47,722 bases of DNA from assembly GCA_900316995.1 (NCBI GenBank), contig ONEZ01000016.1, forward strand, positions 1 to 47,722, read 5' to 3'. The DNA is from an uncultured Bacteroidales bacterium (GTDB taxonomy: Bacteria > Bacteroidota > Bacteroidia > Bacteroidales > Paludibacteraceae). Below are positions 26,193 to 34,829 of this stretch, piece after piece. Below the pieces are notes generated by a model that had not been told where the DNA came from, did no database searches, and saw only the letters and a program-made list of their open reading frames with translations. The position numbers and the translations under genes were made by a program. Numbering within the stretch: the first letter of the stretch is position 1; every line of letters begins with the position of its first letter.

Positions 26193-27110
26193 TTATTTTT
26201 TTGTTTTCGCCTTGAAAGTATAACTAAGAACTACCTGAAGCTGGTTTATATAGGTTAATGCCTTGTAATCCAGCTTCAAGTCTGTATTAGAGTATTTTTG
26301 GTATCCGCCCATGTCTGAAATTCCAAGGTCATATACTGCACATACGCTAAAGTCCTTGTAAGAGAATCCTATGCCAAACCCCCATGAGGCGTCAAACGGA
26401 ATATACTTATTCTCCCAATCAAGTTCTGCGTAACTCTTTACGCCATGGTCTGTTATGGTTATGCGGCCTGAATAGTAGTCTGTGTGAACCTTGTAGTCAA
26501 CATCATTGGCACGGGAGAACCTTACATCGTCTGTAACCATGGCTATGCCTATGTTGAACTTTGGTCCTGTCATAAGCCAAAGTTCCGTGTCTTTCTTAAT
26601 CTTGAATGTGTATGAAAGACGCAGAGGCAGCTGTATTCTGTAGAGTTGTGTCACATAACTGGAACTCTCATAACTCTTTTTATACTCGCTTATTCTCTCA
26701 TCACGCTCTTTCTTAGTGTCAAAAATAAGACCGCCTGTGGCAAGGAACACAAACTGTGCGCCAAATCTCAGACCCAGTGACGGAATTTTGGTAAAACGGT
26801 AGTCAAATGTAGGACCTACGTGGAATCCGTGCATCTGTGGCAGACGATAGGTGGCAGTGATGTTCTTATCCTGTTTCTGGGTGCGGCCGTTGATGTCAAC
26901 CTCATCGTATGTCTCTATAACTTTATCGTGCTGGTATATTACGTGTGATACGGTTGTTGATTCCTGCTTTGATGCGTTCTGCTCTGTAGTTACAAAAAAA
27001 GAGCGGAGGTGGGCAAAGTCATAACCTGCCTCCAAACCAACATGCAACTGCCCTGCGTATGCAGTAACGGTTGCCAAAACCACAAGTGCTGATAATATAT
27101 GTCTTCTCAT
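26193..27110 (-). CDS. Outer-membrane beta-barrel protein
   Basis: I place the start at ATG 27110, the first residue of a signal peptide (MRRHILSALVVLATVTAYAG); a TTG at 27131 overlaps the promoter box. The product is about 305 residues. Alternating hydrophobic/aromatic strands (LHVGLEAGYDFAHL, GFHVGPTFDYRF, LPLRLSYTFKI, ALTYINQLQVVLSYTFKAK) match the PF13568-type beta-barrel proteins. A function such as transport or surface structure cannot be read. Its promoter overlaps the end of the polyene operon, so it is independently expressed but may also receive read-through. Confidence 0.8.
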   Translation of the reverse strand: MRRHILSALVVLATVTAYAGQLHVGLEAGYDFAHLRSFFVTTEQNASKQESTTVSHVIYQHDKVIETYDEVDINGRTQKQDKNITATYRLPQMHGFHVGPTFDYRFTKIPSLGLRFGAQFVFLATGGLIFDTKKERDERISEYKKSYESSSYVTQLYRIQLPLRLSYTFKIKKDTELWLMTGPKFNIGIAMVTDDVRFSRANDVDYKVHTDYYSGRITITDHGVKSYAELDWENKYIPFDASWGFGIGFSYKDFSVCAVYDLGISDMGGYQKYSNTDLKLDYKALTYINQLQVVLSYTFKAKTKK

Positions 27111-27128
27111 AAAACGAATATTTGGGCG

Positions 27129-27136
27129 CAAATTTA
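27129..27136 (-). promoter_or_regulatory. -7 box of the outer-membrane protein gene
   Basis: On the minus strand this reads TAAATTTG followed by C. It directly abuts the stop codon of the CoA-ligase gene (27137). The best TTTG upstream has a 23-bp spacing, longer than usual. Confidence 0.55.
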
Positions 27137-28441
27137 CTAAAAAAGTTGCTTCCTATTGTCAAAAAAAGTTATAGGTTTGCGTGTCATAGGTGGAAAATTG
27201 ACATTTGACACGTTTTCAACGCTGTCTGTAACTATTTCTGGCGTTACACGCAGCCTGGCTCTAAAGTGGTCTTTGAGGTCCTTCACAGGGTCAAACGGCG
27301 GCTCGTATTTAAGCCCCACGGTAACTGTTACATTGTCAGTCTCAGTATCGTTGGTGTCAACAGTAATATAGTAACCAGCCACATAATCCACGCTGCTTAT
27401 AACGTCAGCTATTGCAGGCGGATAGAGTGTTGTGCCCTTCAGTTTTATCAAATGGTTCTTGCGCCCCACTATAGGTGATATGCGTGGAGTGTTACGACCG
27501 CAGCGGCACGGCTCATAGTGCATACTGGCCATATCACCCGTCTTGAACCGTAGCAGAGGCATTCCCTCCACACCAATGGTTGTAACCACCACCTCACCCA
27601 CGTTACCCTCTGGCACTGGTTTGCCGTCCTCCCCTATAATCTCCACAATAAGCAGTTCAGGGTGCAGATGTCCCCCGCACTGGTACTGACACTCAGGGAA
27701 TGTGGCGCTCATCTCTGTAGAAGAGTAAGTGGCGTATAGCTCCACGTCCCATTTCTCCTTTATCTTGCGTCCGAGTGAGCTGAGGCTGAAATCCTGGTTC
27801 CTAAGGCTCTCTCCAATGCCTATTATGCGTTTCACACCAGAGTTATGGTAGTCTATATTATGCGTTTCAGCATATTGTATAAGGCGTAGGATGAATGACG
27901 GCACGCACATAAGCGTGTCTGGCTTAATGCGGCGTATAGTGTCCCATTGCAGTTCAGGTATTCCGTTTCCCACACGAATTACACCGGCGCCTATCTTCCT
28001 AAGCCCCAAAAAGTAGGCAAGACCAGCCATGAAACGCTTGTCAAGAGTGGTCATAAGCTGCACTATGCTGTTTTCTGTAACCCCTGCGCAGCGGAATGAC
28101 AGCTCCTCATTATAGGCAAGACGCTGCAAGTCCCCCTCAGTGCATACAAATGTAACAGGGTCTCCTAATGTGCCTGATGTGGTAATGTAATCCACAATCT
28201 TCTCTGGCGGCACACATATAAACTCACTGCCATGTATTTGCAGGTCAAGTTTGTCTGTAAAAGGTATTTTCTGCAGGTCTTCAAGGCTCTTTATGGCGGC
28301 GGGATCAATGCCGTTCTCCTTGAACATCTTCTTGTAGAAAGGAGAGTTTGCGCTCAGGTATGCCAAATGTTTAGCAAGCTCCTTCTCCTGAAAAGCCTTA
28401 ATCTCCTCAGCCGATGCAAACTCTATATTGGGATTCTCCAT
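27137..28441 (-). CDS. PaaK-type aryl-CoA (or aryl-ACP) ligase of the polyene operon
   Basis: I chose ATG 28441 (MENPNIEFASAEEIKAFQ), because the longer frame overlaps the upstream gene and reads as non-coding; the product is 434 residues. It is an ANL enzyme of the phenylacetate-CoA ligase family: YITTSGTLGDPVTFV is the P-loop equivalent, YATYSSTEMS the A5 motif, LLRFKTGDMASMHYEPCRCGR carries the hinge Asp, and the C-terminal MTRKPITF has the candidate catalytic Lys. Next to a tyrosine ammonia-lyase, the likely substrate is p-coumarate or a related aryl acid, activated as starter for polyene extension; that is inference. It is the last gene of the leftward operon. Confidence 0.85.
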   Translation of the reverse strand: MENPNIEFASAEEIKAFQEKELAKHLAYLSANSPFYKKMFKENGIDPAAIKSLEDLQKIPFTDKLDLQIHGSEFICVPPEKIVDYITTSGTLGDPVTFVCTEGDLQRLAYNEELSFRCAGVTENSIVQLMTTLDKRFMAGLAYFLGLRKIGAGVIRVGNGIPELQWDTIRRIKPDTLMCVPSFILRLIQYAETHNIDYHNSGVKRIIGIGESLRNQDFSLSSLGRKIKEKWDVELYATYSSTEMSATFPECQYQCGGHLHPELLIVEIIGEDGKPVPEGNVGEVVVTTIGVEGMPLLRFKTGDMASMHYEPCRCGRNTPRISPIVGRKNHLIKLKGTTLYPPAIADVISSVDYVAGYYITVDTNDTETDNVTVTVGLKYEPPFDPVKDLKDHFRARLRVTPEIVTDSVENVSNVNFPPMTRKPITFFDNRKQLF

Positions 28442-28466
28442 AGCAGTAACTTTTGAAACTGCAAAT

Positions 28467-31460
28467 TTAAGAAATAAAATGGAGATTTGCCGGTATGCAG
28501 GCTGTATTAAGGGCAGCTTTAAGGTTATTTTCCACCCCGATGCGGGCATAGACCTCCACCTTTGGGTGAGTGAGCGCATAAATCCACCCCTTAACGCCCA
28601 CGCCGTCATCGTCAATGTGAACAGCGCCCCCGTCAGGAGCTGTGTGGCACAGCTGCTCAAGGGCGTTTGCATCGCTGAGCTGCCTGTAGGCTATCTCACG
28701 CACCTCACGGCATTTAAGCGCATATTTTTGGCGCAGACAGGGTATAAAGAAGCGTGCATCCTCAAGTTTTGCGCAGAGGCGCTCATACCTCTCAGAGTAG
28801 GTTTTGCGGAACATATTGGCTGTCTTGCGGAAAGAGATGTCATTATCTACTTTAATACTGTCTATATCAATGCGTTCCATAATCTCCACATAGAATGAGC
28901 CTTTGCGCAGGAGCATCTCTGTTTTGGGCAGTACGTGCCAGAATCCGTGAATCATAAGAGGCAGAATATCCAGCCCAAGGTCTTTTGCCATGCGGAACGC
29001 CCCTGGACGGAACGAGCCTAAAGCCCCGTCAGTGGTTCGTGTACCCTCAGGAAAAATCACCACAGAGTAGCCTCTTTCCACTAAACTCCTCACTTTGGGC
29101 AGGTTGTTGTCATAGCCAAACGATGCTGGATAGAACTCCCCGTAACGGATAAGTCGCCTGAAAAATATATTGTTCCAAACCCAGTCATTGGTCATCATAA
29201 CAATCTTGGGGCTTAGTGACAGAATGGCCATAATATCAAGCATTGACTGATGGTTGCACACAATGATTGCAGGTTTGTCAAATGTCTCACCCGTGGTGTT
29301 GTTTAGCGTGAATGTGGTAAACGGAATGTTTTTTATGGCAAAATTTGCATATCCTTGAAGCATTTTGTGGAACTTAAGCCGCTTCTCAGGCGTGTCTTTC
29401 CCAATTGAAAGATATACATACGCCCATAAGGTGGCGAATATGGCTGGCACGGTGTAGCATATAAAAGCTAACACCGATGTCAGTATTTGCTCAAATGTTA
29501 CAGGCAGCTCTCTCTGCACCCCCCTTTTCTGTGTAAGCAGCCTGTATAGGTAAGGCGGCACTATGAAGGTTGCCAGCACCACGCATATCATGCCTATGGC
29601 GGTCACATTTGCAAGTGAGCGCATGGCAGGGTGCTGTGCTGTTATTAGGGTCACTATGCCGGCAAAGAGCGTTGCGGCCGATAGAGTTACAGCGTTCTTG
29701 TCAACCTCCAGCATACGGCTTCCGTAGGTGTTCTCCTGCATAAGACCGTCCATTATAAATATGGCGTAGTCATCGCCCAAGCCAAATATGAATGTGGCAA
29801 GCACAATGTTCACTATATTGAAATCTATACCTGCCAGTGCCATTATGCCTAAAATCCACAGCCAGCTTATGGTCATAGGCGTAAAGCTTATAACCGCCGC
29901 CTCAGCACTGCGCATAGAGAGCAGCAGGAATGCAAAAACCACAAAGGCGCACACCCATAGCACATAGTTAAAATCATGGTTAAGGTTTGCCATTGCCCTT
30001 TGAACCAATGATGTCTCCACAGGGATTCCGTACGGGGTGAGCATATCAGCATCAATGCTGTTGTTTTCAGCCTCAGCCCTTACAAGTGCGTTCACAGTGT
30101 CCCGTCTCGCCTCCCAGAATGTGTTCCACTGTTCAGTACGGCTCTGCACATCTTCCAAACGGTAAGGCATCACGCTCTCAAGACAGCTGCGCTGCTCAGG
30201 CGTCATGTATGTAAGATGCTGCATATTAGCGTCAAACTTAACATCGGAGGAGAATACGCCCAACACTAATGTAACTATTGCAGCCACTATAATCACAGCC
30301 CTGTTATGCTTTATGCGCAGGGTGCCTAAATGCCTGAAAACAGGTGGCGATAGAGGGCTTGGCTTGGTGCCAGGGGTTATATGCGGCATAAAAACAAGTA
30401 CAAAAAAGAGTGTGCCTACGAGCGCCAATGCTGCAAACAGCCCAAAGTCACGCATAGCCTCAGCGTTCAGGAACAGAAGGCTTATAAAGGCTGCTATGGT
30501 GGTCAGGCTCCCTATTGATAGCGGCCTTGCCAGCTCCTGCACTGTGGCGCGGTGGCTTCCGTTAAACTTCAAGTGCGTTATATAGTGAAGGGAGTAGTCT
30601 ATGGCTATTCCAAGTATTATAGAGCCGGCTCCCACCGCAATGGCAGATACAGACCCTTTTATCAGGTATATGACAGATAGAGAGAACAACCCGCCAGAAA
30701 ACACTGAAAGTGAGATGAATAGTAGCGGCTTCACACTCTTGTAGTATGAAATAAGCAGAATAAGAATTATTACTACCGATAGCGTAAGAGCCACCTTACT
30801 GTCATGCTTTATGCACTCAGCATTGGTCTTAGCCACCTCTGCCGGTGAGAATACGGTTACGCTCACCTGCGGCATTGTACGGCTGAGGCTGTCTGTAACG
30901 GTGCGCAGCCGCTCTATAGTTTGAGGGTCATCTTCAAATGCCATTACAACGCCCCTTTCACGCACTCTCTGTAGCGCACAGGTGTAGAGGCAGGCTGGGT
31001 CTGCTGTTATGTACCCCGATGCAAACTCTCCCGCACCAGAGTGAAGTATCTCCTTATCACGCCTCAGAGCTTCACGTATGGAGTCTGCGCATAGTCGATG
31101 CTCCATATAGGCATAGTCATCGGCAGTGAGCAGGTAGGGGATATTGTCGCTCAGATATTCTGCAAGATATGTGGCTGAGGGCTGATAGCCTGTGATGTCT
31201 GATATTATGTCTGTAACGTGCTCCAGTTCAGCATCGCTGCACTGAATATGAGCAGAGCGGCACACCCTTGCCACAGCCTGTGGCTTAGACACTTCATACA
31301 GCTCCCTCTCATGCTGAGGCAGAAACCCTGTAATATCCTCACTCAGGCGGATATGGCTTGCCAGCCACACTAAAAGCGCAGTAATGGCTATCACGCACAC
31401 TATTGTAAACGTGCGTCTTGCGGCTAAAAAGTCATATATGGCGGTAAAGAGTGTGCTCAT
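28467..31460 (-). CDS. MMPL exporter-PlsC acyltransferase fusion with truncated methyltransferase-like tail
   Basis: This 997-residue fusion opens with an RND/MMPL exporter half (membrane segment at about 18-36, periplasmic loop, SSD-like helices at about 225-360 and 500-640; RND-type DYS and DDYAIF motifs). A lysophospholipid acyltransferase domain follows, with NHQSMLD at about 736-742 and FPEGTRT at about 803-809. Proteins of this operon type are often trifunctional, with a class I SAM-dependent methyltransferase at the end. Here the tail (HIDDDGVGVKGWIYA) looks like the start of such a domain, but the protein stops about 45 residues later at LHFIS. It should move or anchor the lipid-linked polyene across the inner membrane. 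Its ATG overlaps the stop of the glycosyltransferase (ATGA). Confidence 0.85.
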   Translation of the reverse strand: MSTLFTAIYDFLAARRTFTIVCVIAITALLVWLASHIRLSEDITGFLPQHERELYEVSKPQAVARVCRSAHIQCSDAELEHVTDIISDITGYQPSATYLAEYLSDNIPYLLTADDYAYMEHRLCADSIREALRRDKEILHSGAGEFASGYITADPACLYTCALQRVRERGVVMAFEDDPQTIERLRTVTDSLSRTMPQVSVTVFSPAEVAKTNAECIKHDSKVALTLSVVIILILLISYYKSVKPLLFISLSVFSGGLFSLSVIYLIKGSVSAIAVGAGSIILGIAIDYSLHYITHLKFNGSHRATVQELARPLSIGSLTTIAAFISLLFLNAEAMRDFGLFAALALVGTLFFVLVFMPHITPGTKPSPLSPPVFRHLGTLRIKHNRAVIIVAAIVTLVLGVFSSDVKFDANMQHLTYMTPEQRSCLESVMPYRLEDVQSRTEQWNTFWEARRDTVNALVRAEAENNSIDADMLTPYGIPVETSLVQRAMANLNHDFNYVLWVCAFVVFAFLLLSMRSAEAAVISFTPMTISWLWILGIMALAGIDFNIVNIVLATFIFGLGDDYAIFIMDGLMQENTYGSRMLEVDKNAVTLSAATLFAGIVTLITAQHPAMRSLANVTAIGMICVVLATFIVPPYLYRLLTQKRGVQRELPVTFEQILTSVLAFICYTVPAIFATLWAYVYLSIGKDTPEKRLKFHKMLQGYANFAIKNIPFTTFTLNNTTGETFDKPAIIVCNHQSMLDIMAILSLSPKIVMMTNDWVWNNIFFRRLIRYGEFYPASFGYDNNLPKVRSLVERGYSVVIFPEGTRTTDGALGSFRPGAFRMAKDLGLDILPLMIHGFWHVLPKTEMLLRKGSFYVEIMERIDIDSIKVDNDISFRKTANMFRKTYSERYERLCAKLEDARFFIPCLRQKYALKCREVREIAYRQLSDANALEQLCHTAPDGGAVHIDDDGVGVKGWIYALTHPKVEVYARIGVENNLKAALNTACIPANLHFIS

Positions 31461-32188
31461 TTTTTGCGTAGTATATAGCGTATAAGCATTGAAGGATAGC
31501 CGTATATCAGGGCAAGCGGTGTGAGTATGGTGTTCAGCACACTTATTCTCATAAAATCCCTGCCGGGGCGGAAGTGTGAAACCCTCTCACTCTTAGGCGG
31601 ATAGTATGCGGTTACTTTTGCACTGCGTATCTCCGTGAGCCTCCATGCGCTCTTTACCAGCAGCTCAAGCTCCCCCTCATATCTGTTTCCCATTATATGT
31701 ATGCCATGCACCTTTTTCAGCGGATAGAGTTTGAATCCAGATTGCGTGTCTATGCCACTTCTCAGTGTCTGCACTGTAAACCAGAAGTTTGCAAACTTGT
31801 TTGCAAATGAACTGCCTGCAGTACGTTCCACGCCTTTAAGCTCCCTTTCTCCCACCACCAAGGCATCAGGGTGCAGCTCCGCCTCCTTCACAAGGTTAAG
31901 CACATCGTTTACCTTATGCTGGCCGTCAGAGTCCATTGTAACGGCGTGAGTGTAGCCCAGACGGTATGCCTCTTTAAGCCCCTTGCCTATAGCGTAGCCC
32001 TTGCCCCTGTTAGGGGTGTATGACACAGTGTGAATCCTCTCCCCAAATCCCTTAAGAATCTGCGGCGTGCCATCAGTGGAGCCGTCATTTACAGCCACCA
32101 CGTCATAGCCAGCCTCCAGTGCGCTCTCAATCACCTTCTTCAGGGTGGCACTGTTATTGTAGGTGGGTATGAGTATGCAGAGTCTCAT
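31457..32188 (-). CDS. Family 2 glycosyltransferase, DPM1-like
   Basis: This 243-residue GT-A glycosyltransferase has LCILIPTYNNSATL at the N-terminus, VVAVNDGSTDGTPQIL for nucleotide-sugar binding and TMDSDGQH as the DxD-type metal site near residue 90. It resembles polyprenyl-phosphate mannose/glucose synthases, which move sugar from a nucleotide donor to a lipid phosphate. The C-terminus is slightly hydrophobic, with no long membrane anchor. Such genes are common in flexirubin/aryl polyene clusters. It abuts the dehydratase gene with no gap and overlaps the exporter gene by 4 bp. Confidence 0.85.
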   Translation of the reverse strand: MRLCILIPTYNNSATLKKVIESALEAGYDVVAVNDGSTDGTPQILKGFGERIHTVSYTPNRGKGYAIGKGLKEAYRLGYTHAVTMDSDGQHKVNDVLNLVKEAELHPDALVVGERELKGVERTAGSSFANKFANFWFTVQTLRSGIDTQSGFKLYPLKKVHGIHIMGNRYEGELELLVKSAWRLTEIRSAKVTAYYPPKSERVSHFRPGRDFMRISVLNTILTPLALIYGYPSMLIRYILRKK

Positions 32189-32527
32189 CTATTTGAAACG
32201 GAATGTAATGGTTGCAAACTTAACATCGCCCGATGCTATCACCGCCACGGCCTTGCCACCGTCTAATGTGGCTTTAATGTGCAGTTCTGCGCCATTATGC
32301 TCTGGTGTCAGCGGTTTCAGAAACTTTACGTTATGCAGGCTCTCTATGGTAATGGCGTGATTAAGATGCTTAGAGACAGCATCGGCGGCCATCTGTATAA
32401 GTGCAGCGCCTGGAACTATTGTCCTCCCTGGGAAATGAGCTTTGAGAATCTCATCGTCAGGGTTGAGCGTTATGTTATAGCAGACAGGAAAAGAGTCTGA
32501 CTTGCAAGGTGTTAATGTATATATCAT
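32189..32527 (-). CDS. Hotdog-fold FabA/FabZ-like dehydratase
   Basis: This 112-residue single hotdog domain carries the FabZ-type signature HFPGRTIVPGAALIQMAA (His near residue 31, PG turn, helix start). The enzyme would remove water from beta-hydroxyacyl-ACP to build the conjugated double bonds. It is a little shorter than housekeeping FabZ. The start overlaps the stop of the DMT gene (ATGA). Its partner is the second hotdog protein at 36836; the two may form a heterodimer, as the ApeI/ApeP proteins of aryl polyene clusters do. Confidence 0.85.
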   Translation of the reverse strand: MIYTLTPCKSDSFPVCYNITLNPDDEILKAHFPGRTIVPGAALIQMAADAVSKHLNHAITIESLHNVKFLKPLTPEHNGAELHIKATLDGGKAVAVIASGDVKFATITFRFK

Positions 32528-32877
32528 TTTACAGTAAAATAGACGCCAACTACTATTATTATCACCCCTATCCAGCGTGTGAGCGGAACGGCCTCCCCAA
32601 GCACTAACCAGGCTGAGAACAGACCTATAATGTAACTTATGCCAAGCAGCGGATAGGCTAATGAAAAATCATAGTGGCGCAGGGTGTAAATCCATATAAA
32701 GAATGCAGACAGAGCGCAAACTCCGCTCATAAAGAACTGCCATGTGGTGAGTGCCTTGGCTATGAAAGCCCAAGTGAATGAGAATTTGCCAAATATCCCC
32801 ACAGCTATCTTCAGCAGTGTTTGTGAGCCTACCAGCAGTACGCTCTGCAGAATTATAAGAAATATAAGTCTTAACAT
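32524..32877 (-). CDS. Small four-helix DMT/EamA-type membrane protein, ArnE-like
   Basis: This 117-residue protein has four predicted membrane helices (LIFLIILQSVLLVGSQTLL; AKALTTWQFFMSGVCALSAF; LAYPLLGISYIIGLFSAWLV; RWIGVIIIVVGVYF). The size and the pattern YPLLGISYI, LGE, IGV, GV match small multidrug-resistance/EamA-type proteins, and ArnE/ArnF lipid-sugar flippase subunits in particular. A flippase of a lipid-linked sugar, made by the adjacent DPM1-like enzyme, is an attractive guess. Efflux of another compound is the alternative. It overlaps both neighbours by a few bases, so it is fully part of the operon. Confidence 0.75.
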   Translation of the reverse strand: MLRLIFLIILQSVLLVGSQTLLKIAVGIFGKFSFTWAFIAKALTTWQFFMSGVCALSAFFIWIYTLRHYDFSLAYPLLGISYIIGLFSAWLVLGEAVPLTRWIGVIIIVVGVYFTVK

Positions 32878-33575
32878 GTTCTTAGTAGTGTTATGGCACT
32901 GTCACTGCCAAAGTTGTTTGTAAGCTCTATGCCGCCTCTCTTCTCTTTGCCTAATCTTATGGCCGCCTCTGCTATTTCAAGCGCCGATGCGCTGAATCCC
33001 TTATCCTCCACAGCCTCTGCTCCTGCCTGTATGTGCATCAGCCTTACATCTTCAAGTATGCATACAGGCTCCACTGTGGGGCTTGTTTGCAGCAACATTG
33101 CCACCGATGCGTAATCATCGCCCTCATCATTTGCCGTAACAAGCACACTCTCAGCTTCTCCAGCCCTTAGCTGCAACATAGCGTCAAACAGTGCCTCCTC
33201 AAAAGACACGCCACCATGTGAGTATGTGCAGTTATAGCCGTGGCATTTGGTGCGTATGGCTATCTGTGAGCATACGGTATTGTGGGTTGACTGCATAAAG
33301 TGGGTGGGCTGCGATGCACTTTCACCCTCAATGCGCAGAGCCTCAAGCAGTGCCATTGTATCGCTCTCCTGCCCCTGCCCGGTGCCGCCAATGATGGCAT
33401 CGGGGCGCTCCAGCCCTGCCTCTTGCAGAACCGTCAACGCCGTGGTCAGCGCGCGTTTCAGCCCAGCACTCATGCGCCTCGCCTCCAATGGCTTGACATA
33501 CCGCCGCAGCACCTCCTCAGTGAGCGGAGCCTGAGGTGAGATGGTTGATACAGATGTTATGTAAATTTTGTTCAT
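32871..33575 (-). CDS. Ketosynthase-like protein without catalytic cysteine (chain-length-factor-like)
   Basis: This 234-residue thiolase-fold protein of the PF13723 (Ketoacyl-synt_2) type starts MNKIYITSVSTISPQ. Its core FMQSTHNTVCSQIAIRTK matches the region before the KAS active site, and YSHGGVSFEEALFDAML stands where active ketosynthases have ACSSAL, so the nucleophilic Cys is absent. It is shorter than a full KAS and lacks both catalytic His motifs. It probably pairs with one of the active ketosynthases, as chain-length factors do. The palindrome at 33590-33670 lies just upstream. Confidence 0.75.
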   Translation of the reverse strand: MNKIYITSVSTISPQAPLTEEVLRRYVKPLEARRMSAGLKRALTTALTVLQEAGLERPDAIIGGTGQGQESDTMALLEALRIEGESASQPTHFMQSTHNTVCSQIAIRTKCHGYNCTYSHGGVSFEEALFDAMLQLRAGEAESVLVTANDEGDDYASVAMLLQTSPTVEPVCILEDVRLMHIQAGAEAVEDKGFSASALEIAEAAIRLGKEKRGGIELTNNFGSDSAITLLRTC

Positions 33576-33589
33576 TGTTTAATAGTCCT

Positions 33590-33670
33590 CGTCATGCTGA
33601 GCGGAATGAAATGAAGCGAAGCATCTCAAAATGTTTGTGAGATCCTTCGGACTACGTCCTCAGGATGACG
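33590..33670. repeat. CGTCATGCTGAG palindrome inside the polyene operon
   Basis: An 81-bp imperfect palindrome has arms CGTCATGCTGAGCGG and CCTCAGGATGACG, and inner arms AAGCATCTCA and TGAGATCCTT. The next base is the first base of the TGA stop of the ketosynthase gene on the minus strand. The same element occurs at 35107-35183. Confidence 0.8.
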
Positions 33671-34828
33671 TCAATGATAAAATATTATCGTTGAATCATT
33701 CCCCCCAAACCCAAATGAATTGCACATCACGTGTTTTAGGTTCTGCCCTGTAAGCGTGTGTGTTACGGGAGCTGAGCCTTCCATAGGGGTGGAGCAGCCA
33801 AGAGTGGCAGGTATAAACCCGTTCTGCATGGCTAAGAGACATATTACTGTCTCTATGCTCCCCGATGCGCTGGTTGTGTGCCCTGTGAATGATTTGGTTG
33901 ATGAGAATGGCGGTATCCGCTCTCCAAAAACACGCCTGAACGCCTCCATCTCTGTCTGGTCATTATTTGGGGTGGCAGTACCGTGTGCGTTTATATAGTC
34001 TATATCCTCAGGTCTCAAACCTGCATCTGCAATGGCTTGTTTCATGGCAAGAAAAGGTCCATCGCCGCCAGGCGATGTGGCGGTCTGGTGAAATGCGTCA
34101 CACCTGTTGGCTGTTCCTGTAACTGCCGCTATGGGGGTAACTCCTCTCTTTTTTACCGATTCCGCACTCTCAAGCACCACGTATGCAGCCCCCTCTCCAA
34201 GATTCAGCCCTGCTCTGGTGGCGTCAAACGGGCGGCATTGCTGTGTGTCAAGTATCATTAGTGACTTAAATCCGTTCAGGTGGAATCTTGTAAGCGCCTC
34301 AGTTCCTCCTGCAACCACCATGCTTGCCATGCCTGCGTTTATAATGCTGCATCCTAAGATTATAGCGTTAAGTGCTGATGAACAGGCGGTTGATGGCGTA
34401 ATGGTACGGTTAAACACGCCAAAATAGTCTGCTATGCTGTTTGTGCAGGCTCCGCAGTGGTGCAGGCTCTTGAAGGTGGCATCGGGGTAGTGGAGTTCCG
34501 TAATATCCATTCCGCCCACGGTTGTTCCTGAAATAAAGGTAATCTCAGCATGACGGGAGATTCCAGCTTCTTCCAGCGCCTCTTTCAGCGCTATTATTCC
34601 AAGCAGTTTTGTGCGTGAGTGGCTCTCTTCTGGGTTGAGTTCCAGTACCTTGCACAGCTCCTCATTACTCATTTTAACCTCACCCACAGGCAGCTGGGTA
34701 TGCTCTGTTTTCAGATATCGCACACTCCCTATGCCTGACTTGCCGTCAAGCAGTGCCTTTAGCGTTTCAGCCTTGCCGCAGCCTATGGCTGAAATTACTC
34801 CTGCTCCTGTTATAAATACCTTGTTCAA
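33671..34828 (-). CDS. Beta-ketoacyl synthase (KAS II type), active
   Basis: This 385-residue ketosynthase carries the full Cys-His-His triad: Cys149 in PSTACSSALNAI, His282 in INAHGTATPNND and His317 in SFTGHTTSASG. It starts with TTG at 34828; the next in-frame ATG is about 50 codons on and would remove the conserved KVFITGAGVIS strand, so the TTG is taken as real. It follows the ACP stop by one base. It performs decarboxylative condensation of malonyl-ACP with the growing aryl-polyene chain. The TGA stop touches the palindrome at 33590-33670. Confidence 0.92.
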   Translation of the reverse strand: MNKVFITGAGVISAIGCGKAETLKALLDGKSGIGSVRYLKTEHTQLPVGEVKMSNEELCKVLELNPEESHSRTKLLGIIALKEALEEAGISRHAEITFISGTTVGGMDITELHYPDATFKSLHHCGACTNSIADYFGVFNRTITPSTACSSALNAIILGCSIINAGMASMVVAGGTEALTRFHLNGFKSLMILDTQQCRPFDATRAGLNLGEGAAYVVLESAESVKKRGVTPIAAVTGTANRCDAFHQTATSPGGDGPFLAMKQAIADAGLRPEDIDYINAHGTATPNNDQTEMEAFRRVFGERIPPFSSTKSFTGHTTSASGSIETVICLLAMQNGFIPATLGCSTPMEGSAPVTHTLTGQNLKHVMCNSFGFGGNDSTIIFYH

Positions 34829-34829
34829 A

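Noticed and set aside
27198-27210. TTGACATTTGACA copy inside the PaaK-type ligase gene as an inserted repeat
   Set aside because: The 13-mer matches the intergenic units, but here it encodes an ordinary part of the C-terminal domain (VSNVN); I treat it as coincidence.
28442-28672. Longer N-terminus for the PaaK-type ligase
   Set aside because: The extra 77 residues overlap the exporter gene in another frame and have no ligase-like features; ATG 28441 gives the usual family start.
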